DNA of 64,000 bases, from positions 135,100 to 199,099 of the forward strand of contig DATLED010000058.1 of the NCBI GenBank assembly GCA_035525495.1. The letters are read 5' to 3'. Made by a program: the position numbers and the translations under genes. Positions 1 through 8,058 of the stretch are shown here, piece after piece (within the stretch, counting starts at the first letter, position 1; each line of letters starts with the position of its first letter). A model generated the notes under the pieces. The model was not told where the DNA came from. It saw only the letters and a list, made by a program, of their open reading frames with translations, and did no database searches. The DNA is from DATLED01 sp035525495 (GTDB lineage: Bacteria; Actinomycetota; Acidimicrobiia; Acidimicrobiales; CADCTF01).

Positions 1-1
1 C

Positions 2-163
2 ACGTACGACCTCGAGCTCACCGACGGCGGCACCATCGACGACCTCGTCCACATGACGCCCTATGCCTGGTACGTCTCGCCCGAGCGCCGCGGCGCGGTC
101 GTCGCATCGGCGGCGCTCAGGACCACCGTGGACTTTCGGGTCTTCACGTACGTCGTTTCCTGA
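2..163 (+). CDS. C-terminal end of RlmA-like 23S rRNA (guanine-N1) methyltransferase (partial)
   Basis: An open frame enters from the left edge and stops with TGA at 161-163, leaving 54 codons. The visible segment LVHMTPYAWYVSPERR followed by TTVDFRV resembles the C-terminal end of RlmA/RrmA enzymes (E. coli RrmA has MTPFAWRAKPE and a TDF motif near its end), which methylate a guanine in 23S rRNA. The SAM-binding core lies outside the window, so the call rests only on this tail. The next gene follows after 26 bp on the same strand. Confidence 0.55.
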   Translation, partial: TYDLELTDGGTIDDLVHMTPYAWYVSPERRGAVVASAALRTTVDFRVFTYVVS

Positions 164-189
164 CCACCCTCCGCGGGCACGTACTGCAT

Positions 190-1389
190 GTGGCCTTCGA
201 TTCGCCGGTCGTCCTGGTGGTGGACGACAACGAGAGCGCCCGCCGGCTCGTCCGCATGGGACTCGAGCTCGAAGGGGTCACGGTCATCGAGGCCGACAAC
301 CTGGCGCGGGCCAGGCAATACCTCCACCGCCGGATGTCCGGCGTCGTCCTCGACCGCGAGCTCCCCGACGGCGACGGCCTGACGCTGCTCGCCGACATCG
401 GCGCCACCTGCCCTGACGTGCCCGTGATCGTGAACTCGACCCTCGACGACGGCCGGGAGCCGGCGTGGGTCGTCAAGGTCGACAAGGGGGACCTTCCCGA
501 GATCGTGCGGGCGCTCGACCTGTCGGTGACGGCGATGGCGGCCGACCACCTGGCCGTCGTCGACCTCGTCCGCAGCGAGGCCGAGTCCGTCGTGGCGCAG
601 TGGGAGGAGCTGTGCCGTTGGGACCCGCTCCTGCCGCCGGACTCCGCGCCGGGTTGTGTCTCCGACGGAGGGTCGCTGGCGAAGTCCGTCGTCGACGCCG
701 TCGGTGAGGCCCTCCAGCGGCCGCAGCCGCTGGGCTGGGGCGCCGATCCCGCGCTGGCGTCGGTGATGGAGATGTTCGCGTCGAGCGCCGGTGCCATCGA
801 CGTCGCCATCGGCCAGCTCGTGTGCCTGCGGGAGGCGTTCCGTCGCCACCTCTCCGGCCACGTGCCGCCCGCCGAGGAAGCGGAGAGCCGGGCCCGCGTC
901 GACATGATCATCGACCGGGCCATCTGGTCGGCAGCCCGGGTCGCGGCCGCCCGCCTGCAGCGCCAGGTCTCGTTCGATCCCTTGACCGGGTTGGGGAACC
1001 GCAAGTCCTTCGACGGCGACCTCGACCGCGAGCTCGATCGGGCCCACCGCTACGGCCGCGAGCTGACGATGGTGCTCGTCGCGGCCCTGGCACTCGAGGG
1101 CGACGATCTCGACGAGGCCGCCGAGGCGCGGTTGCGGCGGATGGCGGGCGTCCTGTCGAGGAACCTGCGGCGCCAGGACGGCGTGCACCGCATCGGCCCG
1201 TCCACCTTCGCCGTGCTCCTCCCGGAGACAGCGGCGAGCGGCGGCCGCACCGTCGCCGAACGCCTGCGGACCGGTCTCGGGCCCGACGTCACCCTCGGCG
1301 AGGCCAGCTTCCCCGACGACGGAGACGACGCCGTGACCCTCCTGCACGCCGCCGAACCCCCCGGCCGCGGGGTGCGATCCACCCCCTGA
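190..1389 (+). CDS. Response-regulator receiver protein with degenerate GGDEF domain
   Basis: The 399-residue protein starts at GTG 190. Residues 1-120 are a receiver domain: acidic pair D12/D13, phospho-acceptor D55 in VVLDRELPDGDG, and a lysine (VDKGD) near residue 99. A helical middle leads to a GGDEF-like domain from about residue 255, recognised by FDPLTGLGNRKSF. Where the catalytic GG(D/E)EF loop should be, the sequence reads IGPSTFAVLLPE, so diguanylate cyclase activity is unlikely and a signalling or GTP-sensing role is more plausible. It follows the methyltransferase tail closely. No output DNA-binding domain is present. Confidence 0.8.
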   Translation: MAFDSPVVLVVDDNESARRLVRMGLELEGVTVIEADNLARARQYLHRRMSGVVLDRELPDGDGLTLLADIGATCPDVPVIVNSTLDDGREPAWVVKVDKGDLPEIVRALDLSVTAMAADHLAVVDLVRSEAESVVAQWEELCRWDPLLPPDSAPGCVSDGGSLAKSVVDAVGEALQRPQPLGWGADPALASVMEMFASSAGAIDVAIGQLVCLREAFRRHLSGHVPPAEEAESRARVDMIIDRAIWSAARVAAARLQRQVSFDPLTGLGNRKSFDGDLDRELDRAHRYGRELTMVLVAALALEGDDLDEAAEARLRRMAGVLSRNLRRQDGVHRIGPSTFAVLLPETAASGGRTVAERLRTGLGPDVTLGEASFPDDGDDAVTLLHAAEPPGRGVRSTP

Positions 1390-1466
1390 CGCCTGGAAGG
1401 GCACAGAATGGGGTCACGAACGACGTTCGGGAGACCGTGCCGGGACGTCGAGAGGAGGTCGGAGAA

Positions 1467-1622
1467 GTGGCTGAGTACGAGGGTTACTGCGTGAAGTGCC
1501 GGGAGAAGCGGAAGTTCGACGGGGAGGTCAAGGAGATGGCCAACGGTCGCAAAGCGGCCCAGGGCATCTGCCCCACATGTGGCACCAAGATGAACCGGAT
1601 GCTCGGGAAGGACGCCAAGTAG
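1467..1622 (+). CDS. DUF5679-type small zinc-ribbon protein
   Basis: This 51-residue protein starts at GTG 1467, nine bases after a strong GGAGG ribosome-binding site at 1453-1457. It contains two CxxC knuckles (C8/C11 and C35/C38) in YCVKCREK and ICPTCGTKM, spaced as in a treble-clef or zinc-ribbon fold, and a basic C-terminus. The pattern matches the DUF5679 family common in Actinobacteria, whose function is unknown. It stands alone between the receiver protein and a convergent hypothetical gene. Confidence 0.8.
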   Translation: MAEYEGYCVKCREKRKFDGEVKEMANGRKAAQGICPTCGTKMNRMLGKDAK

Positions 1623-1772
1623 TTCCGTAGTGCCGCGGGCGGCGGGAGGCCGAGCGTTCTTCGCTTGGCTTCCACCCCCGACGGTGGGGCGCTCGGCGGC
1701 CGCTCGGCGCGGCGACGTTCGGCCGGTCGTCGCTTCGTCGGTCCTGGGCGCTCCGAGCTCCCACGGTTGGAG

Positions 1773-2054
1773 TCAGAACGGCGGGTCCTCGTCGCCGTGG
1801 CGGGTGCGTTGGAGGCGTCGGACGGCGCCGGCGAGGGCGGCCACCGCCCGGTCGTTGAGGGGCGTGCTGCCCTCCAGCTCACGGCGTCGGAGCGCGTACG
1901 ACAGCGCCACGGCCGTCGCCTCGGACTGCCCCTCGCTCACCTGCACGAGGTAGAGCTCGACCCGCCGGTCGTCCGGGTCATCCCGACACAGCGACAGGGC
2001 CACGCGGTCGATGAGGTGGGACAGCTCGGCGAGATCGTCGTCGGTCCCCTCCAT
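1773..2054 (-). CDS. Hypothetical protein
   Basis: A 93-residue protein starting at ATG 2054 (MEGTDDDLAELSHLIDRVAL). It is predicted helical, with an acidic N-terminus and a basic middle, and has no recognised motif. The longer upstream extension of the frame is Arg/Gly/Ser-rich and overlaps the divergent hydrolase, so the internal ATG is preferred. It is divergent from the hydrolase at 2080 with only 25 bp between starts, suggesting a shared promoter region. Function is unknown. Confidence 0.5.
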   Translation of the reverse strand: MEGTDDDLAELSHLIDRVALSLCRDDPDDRRVELYLVQVSEGQSEATAVALSYALRRRELEGSTPLNDRAVAALAGAVRRLQRTRHGDEDPPF

Positions 2055-2079
2055 GGGCCGCAGCGTAGAGTGCCCGGCC

Positions 2080-3006
2080 GTGCCCGACGACGCCGACCTC
2101 ACGTTCCCCGGCGCCCGGCGCCCGGATCGGCAGCGCCCGGTCGATTCCTCGGGCCTGCGCATCGCCGTCCACGAGTGGGGCGACGAGTCGGCCGCGCCGC
2201 TCCTGCTGGCCCATGGCGGCTTCGACTTCGCGGGGACCTACGACGTCTTCGCCCCACTCCTCGCGGACGCGGGTTGGCGGGTCGTGGCGTGGGACCACCG
2301 GGGCCACGGCGACTCCGAGCACGCCCACCTCTACTCGTGGGACGCCGACGTGCGCGACGCCGTCGCCGTCATGGACTCGATCACCCGGGGGCCGATGCCG
2401 ATCATCGGACACTCCAAGGGCGGCGCGCTGATGTTGCAGCTCGCCGAGGCGCTTCCCCACCGCATGACGCGGCTCGTGAACATCGACGGGATGCCGTCCC
2501 CTCGGCCGCACCCGCACCCGGACGTGGCGTCGCACGAGCGCACGAAGCTCATGCAGAGCGAGCTGTCCGGCTGGCTCGACTACCGACGCTCGACCTCGAC
2601 GCTCTCGCGCAAGCCAGGCACGATCGACGAGCTGGCCGAGCGGCGGGGCCGGATGAACCCGCGGTTGTCGAAGGAGTGGCTGCGCTACCTCGTGACGATC
2701 GGGGCGCGCCACGACGCCGACGGCTGGCGGTGGAAGATCGACCCGGCCCTGCGCATGGGCGGCTTCGGCCCGTACCGCAACTCGTGGTCGCTCGAGCGGT
2801 TGGCCGGCATGGACCTCCCGGTGCTCGGCCTGCTGGGGCTCGTGCCCGAGCAGATGGGCTGGGGGACGAACCCCGACGAGCTCCGTCCGTACCTGCCGCC
2901 GAACGGCGAGCTCGTCGCCTTCGAGGACACGGGCCACTTCGTCCACATCGAGAAACCGCACGAGGTGGCCGCGCTGGTGCTCGACTTCCTCGGGACGCCG
3001 GCGTGA
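2080..3006 (+). CDS. Alpha/beta hydrolase
   Basis: The 308-residue protein starts at GTG 2080, which places the start just after the divergent gene's start. It has an alpha/beta hydrolase fold: LLLAHGGFDF oxyanion region, WDHRGHGDSE, nucleophile elbow GHSKGG, and a C-terminal catalytic His in DTGHFVHIEKP. The substrate cannot be read from the sequence. The next hydrolase-like gene overlaps it by 4 bp (GTGA), so the two are translationally coupled. Confidence 0.85.
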   Translation: MPDDADLTFPGARRPDRQRPVDSSGLRIAVHEWGDESAAPLLLAHGGFDFAGTYDVFAPLLADAGWRVVAWDHRGHGDSEHAHLYSWDADVRDAVAVMDSITRGPMPIIGHSKGGALMLQLAEALPHRMTRLVNIDGMPSPRPHPHPDVASHERTKLMQSELSGWLDYRRSTSTLSRKPGTIDELAERRGRMNPRLSKEWLRYLVTIGARHDADGWRWKIDPALRMGGFGPYRNSWSLERLAGMDLPVLGLLGLVPEQMGWGTNPDELRPYLPPNGELVAFEDTGHFVHIEKPHEVAALVLDFLGTPA

Positions 3007-3644
3007 AGACGATCCTTCACGGGAGGGTGGAGCTCGCCCTGCACGAGCTGCAGGGCGGGACGGGGCGTCCGCTGCTGCACCTCCACGGGCTCGGCGAGCG
3101 CTCGCCGGAGGGCGTGCCCGCGGGGTACGAGGCATGGAGCGGTCCGATCTACGGGCTCGACTTCACGGGCCACGGTGCCTCCACGATCCCGAAGGGAGGG
3201 GGGTACGGGGCCGAGATCCTCATGGCCGACGCCGACGCCGCGCTGGCCGAGCTCGGTCCGTCGACCGTGATCGGCCGAGGGCTCGGCGCGTACGTGGCGG
3301 TGCTCCTCGCCGGCGCCCGACCGGCCGACGTGCGCGGCGCCATCCTCCGGGACGGGCCCGGCCTGGTGGGCGGCGGCATCACCCCGACGTCGCCCCACGT
3401 CGCCGCCGTGGACCTCGACTCGATGGTCCCTCCCGACCCGTGGGCGCTCGCCGAGTTGACCCGCGACCCGCGCCCGCCCGACTACGCCACGTCCTTCGTC
3501 CGCCAGGCCACGCACTTCTCCGACCTGTCCGAGCCGATCACCGTGTGCGCCATCGGCCGCCCGGCGTGGCTCGAGGCGGTCGTCGCCGAGCCGGGTGTCC
3601 GGGTGGCCTCGCTCTCCGAAGCGTTGGAGACCTACTCGGAGTGA
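3003..3644 (+). CDS. Alpha/beta hydrolase-fold protein lacking the Ser nucleophile
   Basis: The 213-residue protein starts at GTG 3003, overlapping the previous stop by 4 bp. HLHGLGE, GLDFTGHGAS and the region VIGRGLGAYVAVL give an alpha/beta hydrolase layout. The elbow reads GRGLG, with glycine where the GxSxG serine should be, and no strong catalytic His motif is visible at the end. It is therefore probably non-hydrolytic, perhaps a partner of the upstream enzyme. The coupling to gene 2080-3006 supports a joint role. Confidence 0.7.
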   Translation: MKTILHGRVELALHELQGGTGRPLLHLHGLGERSPEGVPAGYEAWSGPIYGLDFTGHGASTIPKGGGYGAEILMADADAALAELGPSTVIGRGLGAYVAVLLAGARPADVRGAILRDGPGLVGGGITPTSPHVAAVDLDSMVPPDPWALAELTRDPRPPDYATSFVRQATHFSDLSEPITVCAIGRPAWLEAVVAEPGVRVASLSEALETYSE

Positions 3645-3687
3645 TCGGTTCGCTGCGCCGATGAAGCTGGCCACGCCCACGTGCGGC

Positions 3688-3706
3688 CTGCTCGCTGGCG
3701 CTCCCG
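3688..3706. repeat. Dispersed 19-bp intergenic repeat, copy 1
   Basis: The 19-mer CTGCTCGCTGGCGCTCCCG occurs here and again at 8013-8031. Both copies lie in intergenic DNA shortly before a gene start. Flanking bases are also similar (CACGTG-CGG here, CACATGTCGG there). Confidence 0.6.
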
Positions 3707-3746
3707 GACGGCCGCCCGGTGTCACCGGTCCCCTAAGTTCCGGGCC

Positions 3747-4646
3747 ATGAAGATCGGACTCGGCACGGGCGGGCGGACGATGGCGGACGCCGTCGAAGCG
3801 ACGAAGCAGGCGGAGGCCGACGGGTTCTCGTCGGTGTGGTTCAGCAACATCTTCGGCCTCGACGCCATGACGGTGTGCGCCGTCGCCGGCGCAGCGACCT
3901 CGACGATCGAGCTCGGGACGTTCGTGGTGCCGACCTTTCCCCGCCACCCGCATGCCATGGCGCAGCAGGCCTCGTCGACGAACGATGCGGCCGGCGGCCG
4001 GTTCACGCTGGGCATCGGGCTGTCGCACCAGATCGTCATCGAGATGATGTTCGGCCTGTCGTTCGCCCAGCCGGCCAAGCACATGGAGGAGTACCTCTCG
4101 GTCCTGATGCCGTTGCTGCGAGAGGGCAAGGTCGCGCACAACGGGACGGTGTACCGGGTCAACGCCAACCTCGAGGAGAACGGGCGGTCGGGTGGCCCGT
4201 CGGTGGTCGTCGCCGCCCTCGGACCGAAGATGCTCCAGCTGACCGGCGCCCTGGCCGACGGCACGGCGACGTGGACGACGGGCGTGAAGACGCTCGGCGA
4301 CCACATCGTCCCGACGATCACTGCCGCGGCCGAGAAGGCGGGACGTCCCGCCCCCCGCATCATCGCCGGATTGCCCGTGTGCGTGACCGAGGACGCGGAC
4401 GCGGCGCGGGAGCTGGCGGCGAAGCAGTTCGCCGTCTACGGCACGCTGCCGTCGTATCGGGCCATGCTCGACCGCGAGGGCGCGGCGACCCCGGGCGACA
4501 TCGCCCTCGTCGGCGACGAGGAGTCCGTGGCCGCGCAGGTCGGACAACTCGCCGATGCCGGCGTCACCGAGTTCGGGGGCTCCCTCTACGGCACCTCCGA
4601 CCAGATCGCCCGCGGCCGCGACCTTCTGCGTTCACTGGCGAGTTGA
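3747..4646 (+). CDS. LLM-class (luciferase-like) F420-dependent oxidoreductase
   Basis: A 299-residue protein starting at ATG 3747 with MKIGLGTGGRT. The TIM-barrel features of the bacterial luciferase/F420-dependent family are visible: an early GLGTGG strand, GTFVVPTFPRHPHAMAQQA, and GRFTLGIGLSH. In Actinobacteria such proteins usually use coenzyme F420 for hydride transfer, but the substrate is not predictable. It is monocistronic; its stop codon lies within the strong terminator hairpin at 4640. Confidence 0.85.
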   Translation: MKIGLGTGGRTMADAVEATKQAEADGFSSVWFSNIFGLDAMTVCAVAGAATSTIELGTFVVPTFPRHPHAMAQQASSTNDAAGGRFTLGIGLSHQIVIEMMFGLSFAQPAKHMEEYLSVLMPLLREGKVAHNGTVYRVNANLEENGRSGGPSVVVAALGPKMLQLTGALADGTATWTTGVKTLGDHIVPTITAAAEKAGRPAPRIIAGLPVCVTEDADAARELAAKQFAVYGTLPSYRAMLDREGAATPGDIALVGDEESVAAQVGQLADAGVTEFGGSLYGTSDQIARGRDLLRSLAS

Positions 4647-4669
4647 CCGCCGCATCCGGCGGTCAACTC
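4640..4669. terminator. Bidirectional hairpin terminator
   Basis: A perfect 12-bp stem, GAGTTGACCGCC pairing with GGCGGTCAACTC, closes the 6-base loop GCATCC. It covers the stop codon of the oxidoreductase and sits between two convergent genes. There is no long T-tract, which is common for actinobacterial terminators. Confidence 0.8.
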
Positions 4670-4703
4670 GGCAAAGGATCAGGCGGCGGGCCGGAGCACC
4701 CGG

Positions 4704-5612
4704 CTAGTGGTTCTGGAGCACCGCATCATCCCGGAAGTCGGCGAACAGCTCCTGCGCGCCCGGCGCCGAGAACACGACGTCGGCGGCGCCGACCTTGCCG
4801 ATCGAGGAGGGTGCGGTGATGTTGCGCACGTTCGCGGGGTCGATCGTCAAGGCCAGGTTCAGGAGCCCGTGGAGCTCACGGAGGGACACGCCTTCGTAGT
4901 GGGTGTCCCTCGCCATGATGCCGAGGAGGCGGATCGTCTCGATCGGTGAGGTGGCCACCTCCCGGGCCCGCTCCAGCGCCCCGATGAGGAGCCACCCCTG
5001 GTTCGTCGTGCGGGCGATGTCCCCGTCGGGGATGTGGCGGTTGCGTGCGAAGGAAAGCGCACCCGCGCCGAGCATGTGGGTGCGACCGGCCTGGAAGTCG
5101 GCACCGGAGTTCCGGTCGAACATGCGGTAGGGGACGTCGACGTGCAGCCCGCCCATCTCGTCGATCATCGAGACGAACCCGTCGAAGTTCGTCTCGACGA
5201 CGAACGAAGGCGTCACGCCGGTGAAGGCGGTCACCGTCTCGACCTGCTTGGCGAACCCGCCGCGCTTGTAGGCGTCGTTGATCTTGCCTTCGCCCATCCC
5301 CGGGATCGGGACGTAGGTGTCGCGGGGGATGTTGATCATGGTGCCCGTCCTCGACGCGGGGTTCACCCCGATGAGGTGGAGGGCGTCGCCGCGGATGCCG
5401 TCGAGGCCGGCGCGACCGTCGTTGCCGATGAGGAGGAGGAAGAAGGGTTCGGTGCGCGACCCCGGCGTGAACGTGGCGTCGTCGACCTTGTGGATTGTGA
5501 ACGCCGCCTGCGCGGCCGACGGTTGGGGCGTCCACACGACGAGGATGGCGACGGCGACGACGGCGAGCAGCAGGTCGATCATCAGGAGGGCGCGGAGTCG
5601 GGCGCGGGTCAC
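4704..5612 (-). CDS. LytR-CpsA-Psr (LCP) family cell-wall ligase
   Basis: The 302-residue protein starts at GTG 5612, overlapping the lipoprotein stop by 4 bp. An N-terminal membrane anchor (about residues 9-25, LLMIDLLLAVVAVAILVVW) is followed by the LCP domain: LLIGNDGR, RGDALHLIGVN, INIPRDTYVPIPG, KINDAYKRGG, and SFARNRHIPDGD. LCP enzymes transfer polyprenyl-phosphate-linked glycopolymers to peptidoglycan (for example arabinogalactan or teichoic acids) outside the membrane. It is the last gene of a four-gene minus-strand operon starting at 7987. Confidence 0.88.
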   Translation of the reverse strand: MTRARLRALLMIDLLLAVVAVAILVVWTPQPSAAQAAFTIHKVDDATFTPGSRTEPFFLLLIGNDGRAGLDGIRGDALHLIGVNPASRTGTMINIPRDTYVPIPGMGEGKINDAYKRGGFAKQVETVTAFTGVTPSFVVETNFDGFVSMIDEMGGLHVDVPYRMFDRNSGADFQAGRTHMLGAGALSFARNRHIPDGDIARTTNQGWLLIGALERAREVATSPIETIRLLGIMARDTHYEGVSLRELHGLLNLALTIDPANVRNITAPSSIGKVGAADVVFSAPGAQELFADFRDDAVLQNH

Positions 5613-6229
5613 GGGCGGGAATCCCGGGCGGTGTGGATGGCGAAGGAGTCGATCTTCCACGTCCCGTCGGCCTCCGGCACCAGGACGAGCTCGCCCTGGT
5701 GGACGACGTCGGCGTCGAGGGTCGGTCCGACGGCGCGCACCTTGACCTCGATGCGGGCGCCGATCAGCGCGATGACCTCGTCGGGTCCTGCGACCGAGGA
5801 CAGGAGGACCTGGGCGACGTCGGCCGTGATCGCCTTGCTCGCCGCCGGCATCCCCTCGTCGACGAGCGTGGCGCGGGTCGCCGGGTCGGACATGCGCTCG
5901 AGCGCGGGTGGCGTGAAGAGAGCCGTCAGGTCGGGTGCGGGGCCCCCGCTGTGGAGGGGCGCGACGACCGCGCTCGCCAGCCACCCGTCGAGGGTCTTCC
6001 TGACCGCCGCCACGGTGGCTTCGTCAGGCGCCTTCGTCCCGTTGTCGTTGGTCTCGGTGACGGTGAAGTGCAGCGTCGGCACCGCGCCGGCCGCCGCCGT
6101 CGTGGTCGACCCGCTCTTCCTCGACGGCGACGACGCGTGGTCGCCGTCCTTCGAACAACCGGCGCCGCCGATGGCGAGCACGGCGAGCACGGCGGCGGCG
6201 GCGAGGCGCGAGGGCAGGGAGGGGAGCAT
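5609..6229 (-). CDS. Secreted lipoprotein, function unknown
   Basis: A 206-residue protein starting at ATG 6229; that A is shared with the upstream TGA stop (TGATG). The N-terminus is a classic lipoprotein signal: Arg after MLPSLPS, hydrophobic stretch, then lipobox IGGAGC with the cysteine near residue 25. A Ser/Thr/Ala linker follows, then a compact domain ending GTWKIDSFAIH, reminiscent of NTF2-like or Mce-associated folds. It is coupled on both sides, to the cysteine-synthase-like enzyme and the LCP ligase, so it probably acts at the envelope. Confidence 0.8.
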   Translation of the reverse strand: MLPSLPSRLAAAAVLAVLAIGGAGCSKDGDHASSPSRKSGSTTTAAAGAVPTLHFTVTETNDNGTKAPDEATVAAVRKTLDGWLASAVVAPLHSGGPAPDLTALFTPPALERMSDPATRATLVDEGMPAASKAITADVAQVLLSSVAGPDEVIALIGARIEVKVRAVGPTLDADVVHQGELVLVPEADGTWKIDSFAIHTARDSRP

Positions 6230-7188
6230 CACGGTGCGGGGATGAGGTCGTCGAAGAGCCCGGTGGAGAAGTAGCGCTCCATCCGGTCGCACAGGACCGT
6301 CGCCACATGATGGCCCGGTCCGAGGTCGTTGGCCAGCATGCGGGCGCCCGCGAGGTTGAGGCCGCTGGAGAGGCCCACCGGGAACCCCCTGGCGCACAGC
6401 TCCCGGGTGGCGTCGAGGGCGACGTCGTCGGCGACGTCGAGGTCCGGGAGGAGCCCCACGGCGTCGCGGTCGAGCAGCGTGCTCATGCCCTCGACCACGC
6501 CGGGGATGCCGGCGCTGAAGCCGGCGCAGATCTCGGGCTGACCGGCGAAGCGGGTGCCTGTCGTCGGCCGGACGGCGGCGATGCGGGTGTCGTCGTGGCC
6601 TGCGGCGCGGATGGCCCGGGCCACGCCCATCAGCGTGCCGGCGGTGCCCACCCCGGCGACGAAGCCGTCCAGTCGGCGGGCGACGGCTTCGAGCAGCTCG
6701 GGGCCGGTGCCCGTCTCGTGGGCGGCGACGTTCCCGGGGTTGGCGAACTGGCGGGGAAGGAACACCTGTCGGCTGTCGGCGCCGATCGCCTCGGCCCGTC
6801 CGATGGCGGCGGCCGGTCCGCCGGGGACGAGCTCGACGTCGCCGCCGTAACGGCGGATGATCAGGACGCGCTCGGTGCTGACGCCGTCGGGCATCACCGC
6901 CAGGAAGCGCAGCCCGAGGTGGGCGCAGGCCATGGCCAGCGCGATCGACGTCGAACCGCTGGACGCCTCGACGACGCGCGTGCCGGCGCGCACCTCGCCG
7001 CGGCGGATGGCGTCGCCGAGGACGAAGGCGGCGAGGCGGTCCTTGGTCGACCCGCTCGGTTGCAGGAACTCGAGCTTCATCCAGAGCGTGCAGCCCGTGG
7101 CCTCGTCCTCGAGGGGAACGGTCGGGGTCCGGACGAGCAGGGCGTCGAGGCGGTCGGCGCGCCGGACGAGGGATGGATCGACTGCCAT
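6229..7188 (-). CDS. PLP-dependent cysteine synthase family protein
   Basis: The 319-residue protein has the fold-type II signature QPSGSTKDRLA with PLP lysine K49, the substrate loop SSGSTSIALA, and the phosphate-binding GVGTAGTLMG. These match CysK/CysM/cystathionine beta-synthase-like enzymes that make beta-substituted alanines. It starts at ATG 7188, 19 bp after the deacetylase stop, and shares a base with the lipoprotein start. Its position in an envelope operon is unusual for cysteine synthesis, so a specialised amino acid product is possible. Confidence 0.85.
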   Translation of the reverse strand: MAVDPSLVRRADRLDALLVRTPTVPLEDEATGCTLWMKLEFLQPSGSTKDRLAAFVLGDAIRRGEVRAGTRVVEASSGSTSIALAMACAHLGLRFLAVMPDGVSTERVLIIRRYGGDVELVPGGPAAAIGRAEAIGADSRQVFLPRQFANPGNVAAHETGTGPELLEAVARRLDGFVAGVGTAGTLMGVARAIRAAGHDDTRIAAVRPTTGTRFAGQPEICAGFSAGIPGVVEGMSTLLDRDAVGLLPDLDVADDVALDATRELCARGFPVGLSSGLNLAGARMLANDLGPGHHVATVLCDRMERYFSTGLFDDLIPAP

Positions 7189-7207
7189 GGGAGTCGACTC
7201 GCTGGAG

Positions 7208-7987
7208 CTAGCGGCCGTTCGACGACGGGAAGGCTTGGGCGACCGACACGAGCTCGATCCCGAGGCGGTCGACGGCGTCCCGCACGTCCGGGTCGGTCAG
7301 CACGTCGAGGTCGCTCACGCGGTACTCCCTCGCCCACGGATGCACCGGCGAGTCCGGCCGCACCATCGCTGCGAGCTCGGGATCGTCGCTGGCGCAGTGG
7401 CTGACGAGGAGGTGGATGCCCGGTGTCCGCCGCTCGAGGTACCCGAGCAACCAGTCCTTCTTCACGTCGGCCGGTCGTTCGCTGAGCATCTTGATCGAGG
7501 TGAACGAGAGCGACGCCGGCACGCCGGGATACAGGAACGGCACGCCGTAGCGGGCCGAGACCTCGGTGTAGGCGACCGGTTGCGACATGCCCATGTGGAC
7601 GTCGTAGTAGGTGAGGTCGAGGCCTGCCGCGAGGAAGCGGTCGGTCTGCGCGATCAGCTCCTCGGTGGCGTCGGCGGGATCGATGCGCTGGGCCAACGGG
7701 ACCGTCCGCACGCACGTGCCGTCGTCGCCGCGGAGGGATGCGCCGTCGGTGATCGGCGCCCACCGCAGCCCGTCCCACTCACACGTCAGCGTGGAGTGGA
7801 TCCCGAGGGGGAGGCCGTGCTCCTTGGCCAGCAGGGCCGCTTCGGGGAACCAGGGGCACGGCACCATCGTCGACGCCTGCGTGAGGATCCCCTCGGTGAA
7901 CGCCCGGATCGTGCCGGTGTTCACGGCGTGGCACATCCCGAAGTCGTCACCCTGGACGATGATCTGTGTCTTCGGTTCGCTCCGCAT
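7208..7987 (-). CDS. YdjC/ChbG-family carbohydrate deacetylase
   Basis: The 259-residue protein starts at ATG 7987 (MRSEPKTQIIVQGDDFGMCH). The QGDDFG motif, GIHSTLT, YYDVHMGM and LLVSHCASDD are the metal-binding and catalytic positions of YdjC-fold deacetylases, which remove N-acetyl groups from oligosaccharides. It is the first gene of the minus-strand operon reaching the LCP ligase. It diverges from the DegT gene at 8059 with 71 bp between starts. A role in modifying a surface glycan sugar is inferred from this context. Confidence 0.85.
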   Translation of the reverse strand: MRSEPKTQIIVQGDDFGMCHAVNTGTIRAFTEGILTQASTMVPCPWFPEAALLAKEHGLPLGIHSTLTCEWDGLRWAPITDGASLRGDDGTCVRTVPLAQRIDPADATEELIAQTDRFLAAGLDLTYYDVHMGMSQPVAYTEVSARYGVPFLYPGVPASLSFTSIKMLSERPADVKKDWLLGYLERRTPGIHLLVSHCASDDPELAAMVRPDSPVHPWAREYRVSDLDVLTDPDVRDAVDRLGIELVSVAQAFPSSNGR

Positions 7988-8012
7988 AGAGGCCGCTCCG
8001 CTCACATGTCGG

Positions 8013-8031
8013 CTGCTCGCTGGCGCTCCCG
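8013..8031. repeat. Dispersed 19-bp intergenic repeat, copy 2
   Basis: Second exact copy of CTGCTCGCTGGCGCTCCCG (first at 3688-3706), lying in the divergent promoter region between the deacetylase and the DegT aminotransferase. Confidence 0.6.
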
Positions 8032-8058
8032 ACGCCGACCGATCGTAGGCTGGATCCT

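Noticed and set aside
2685..4547. Very long minus-strand frame of 620 codons
   Set aside because: It is antisense to two hydrolase genes and an oxidoreductase; long shadow frames are expected at this G+C content, and the translation is Arg/Gly/His-rich.
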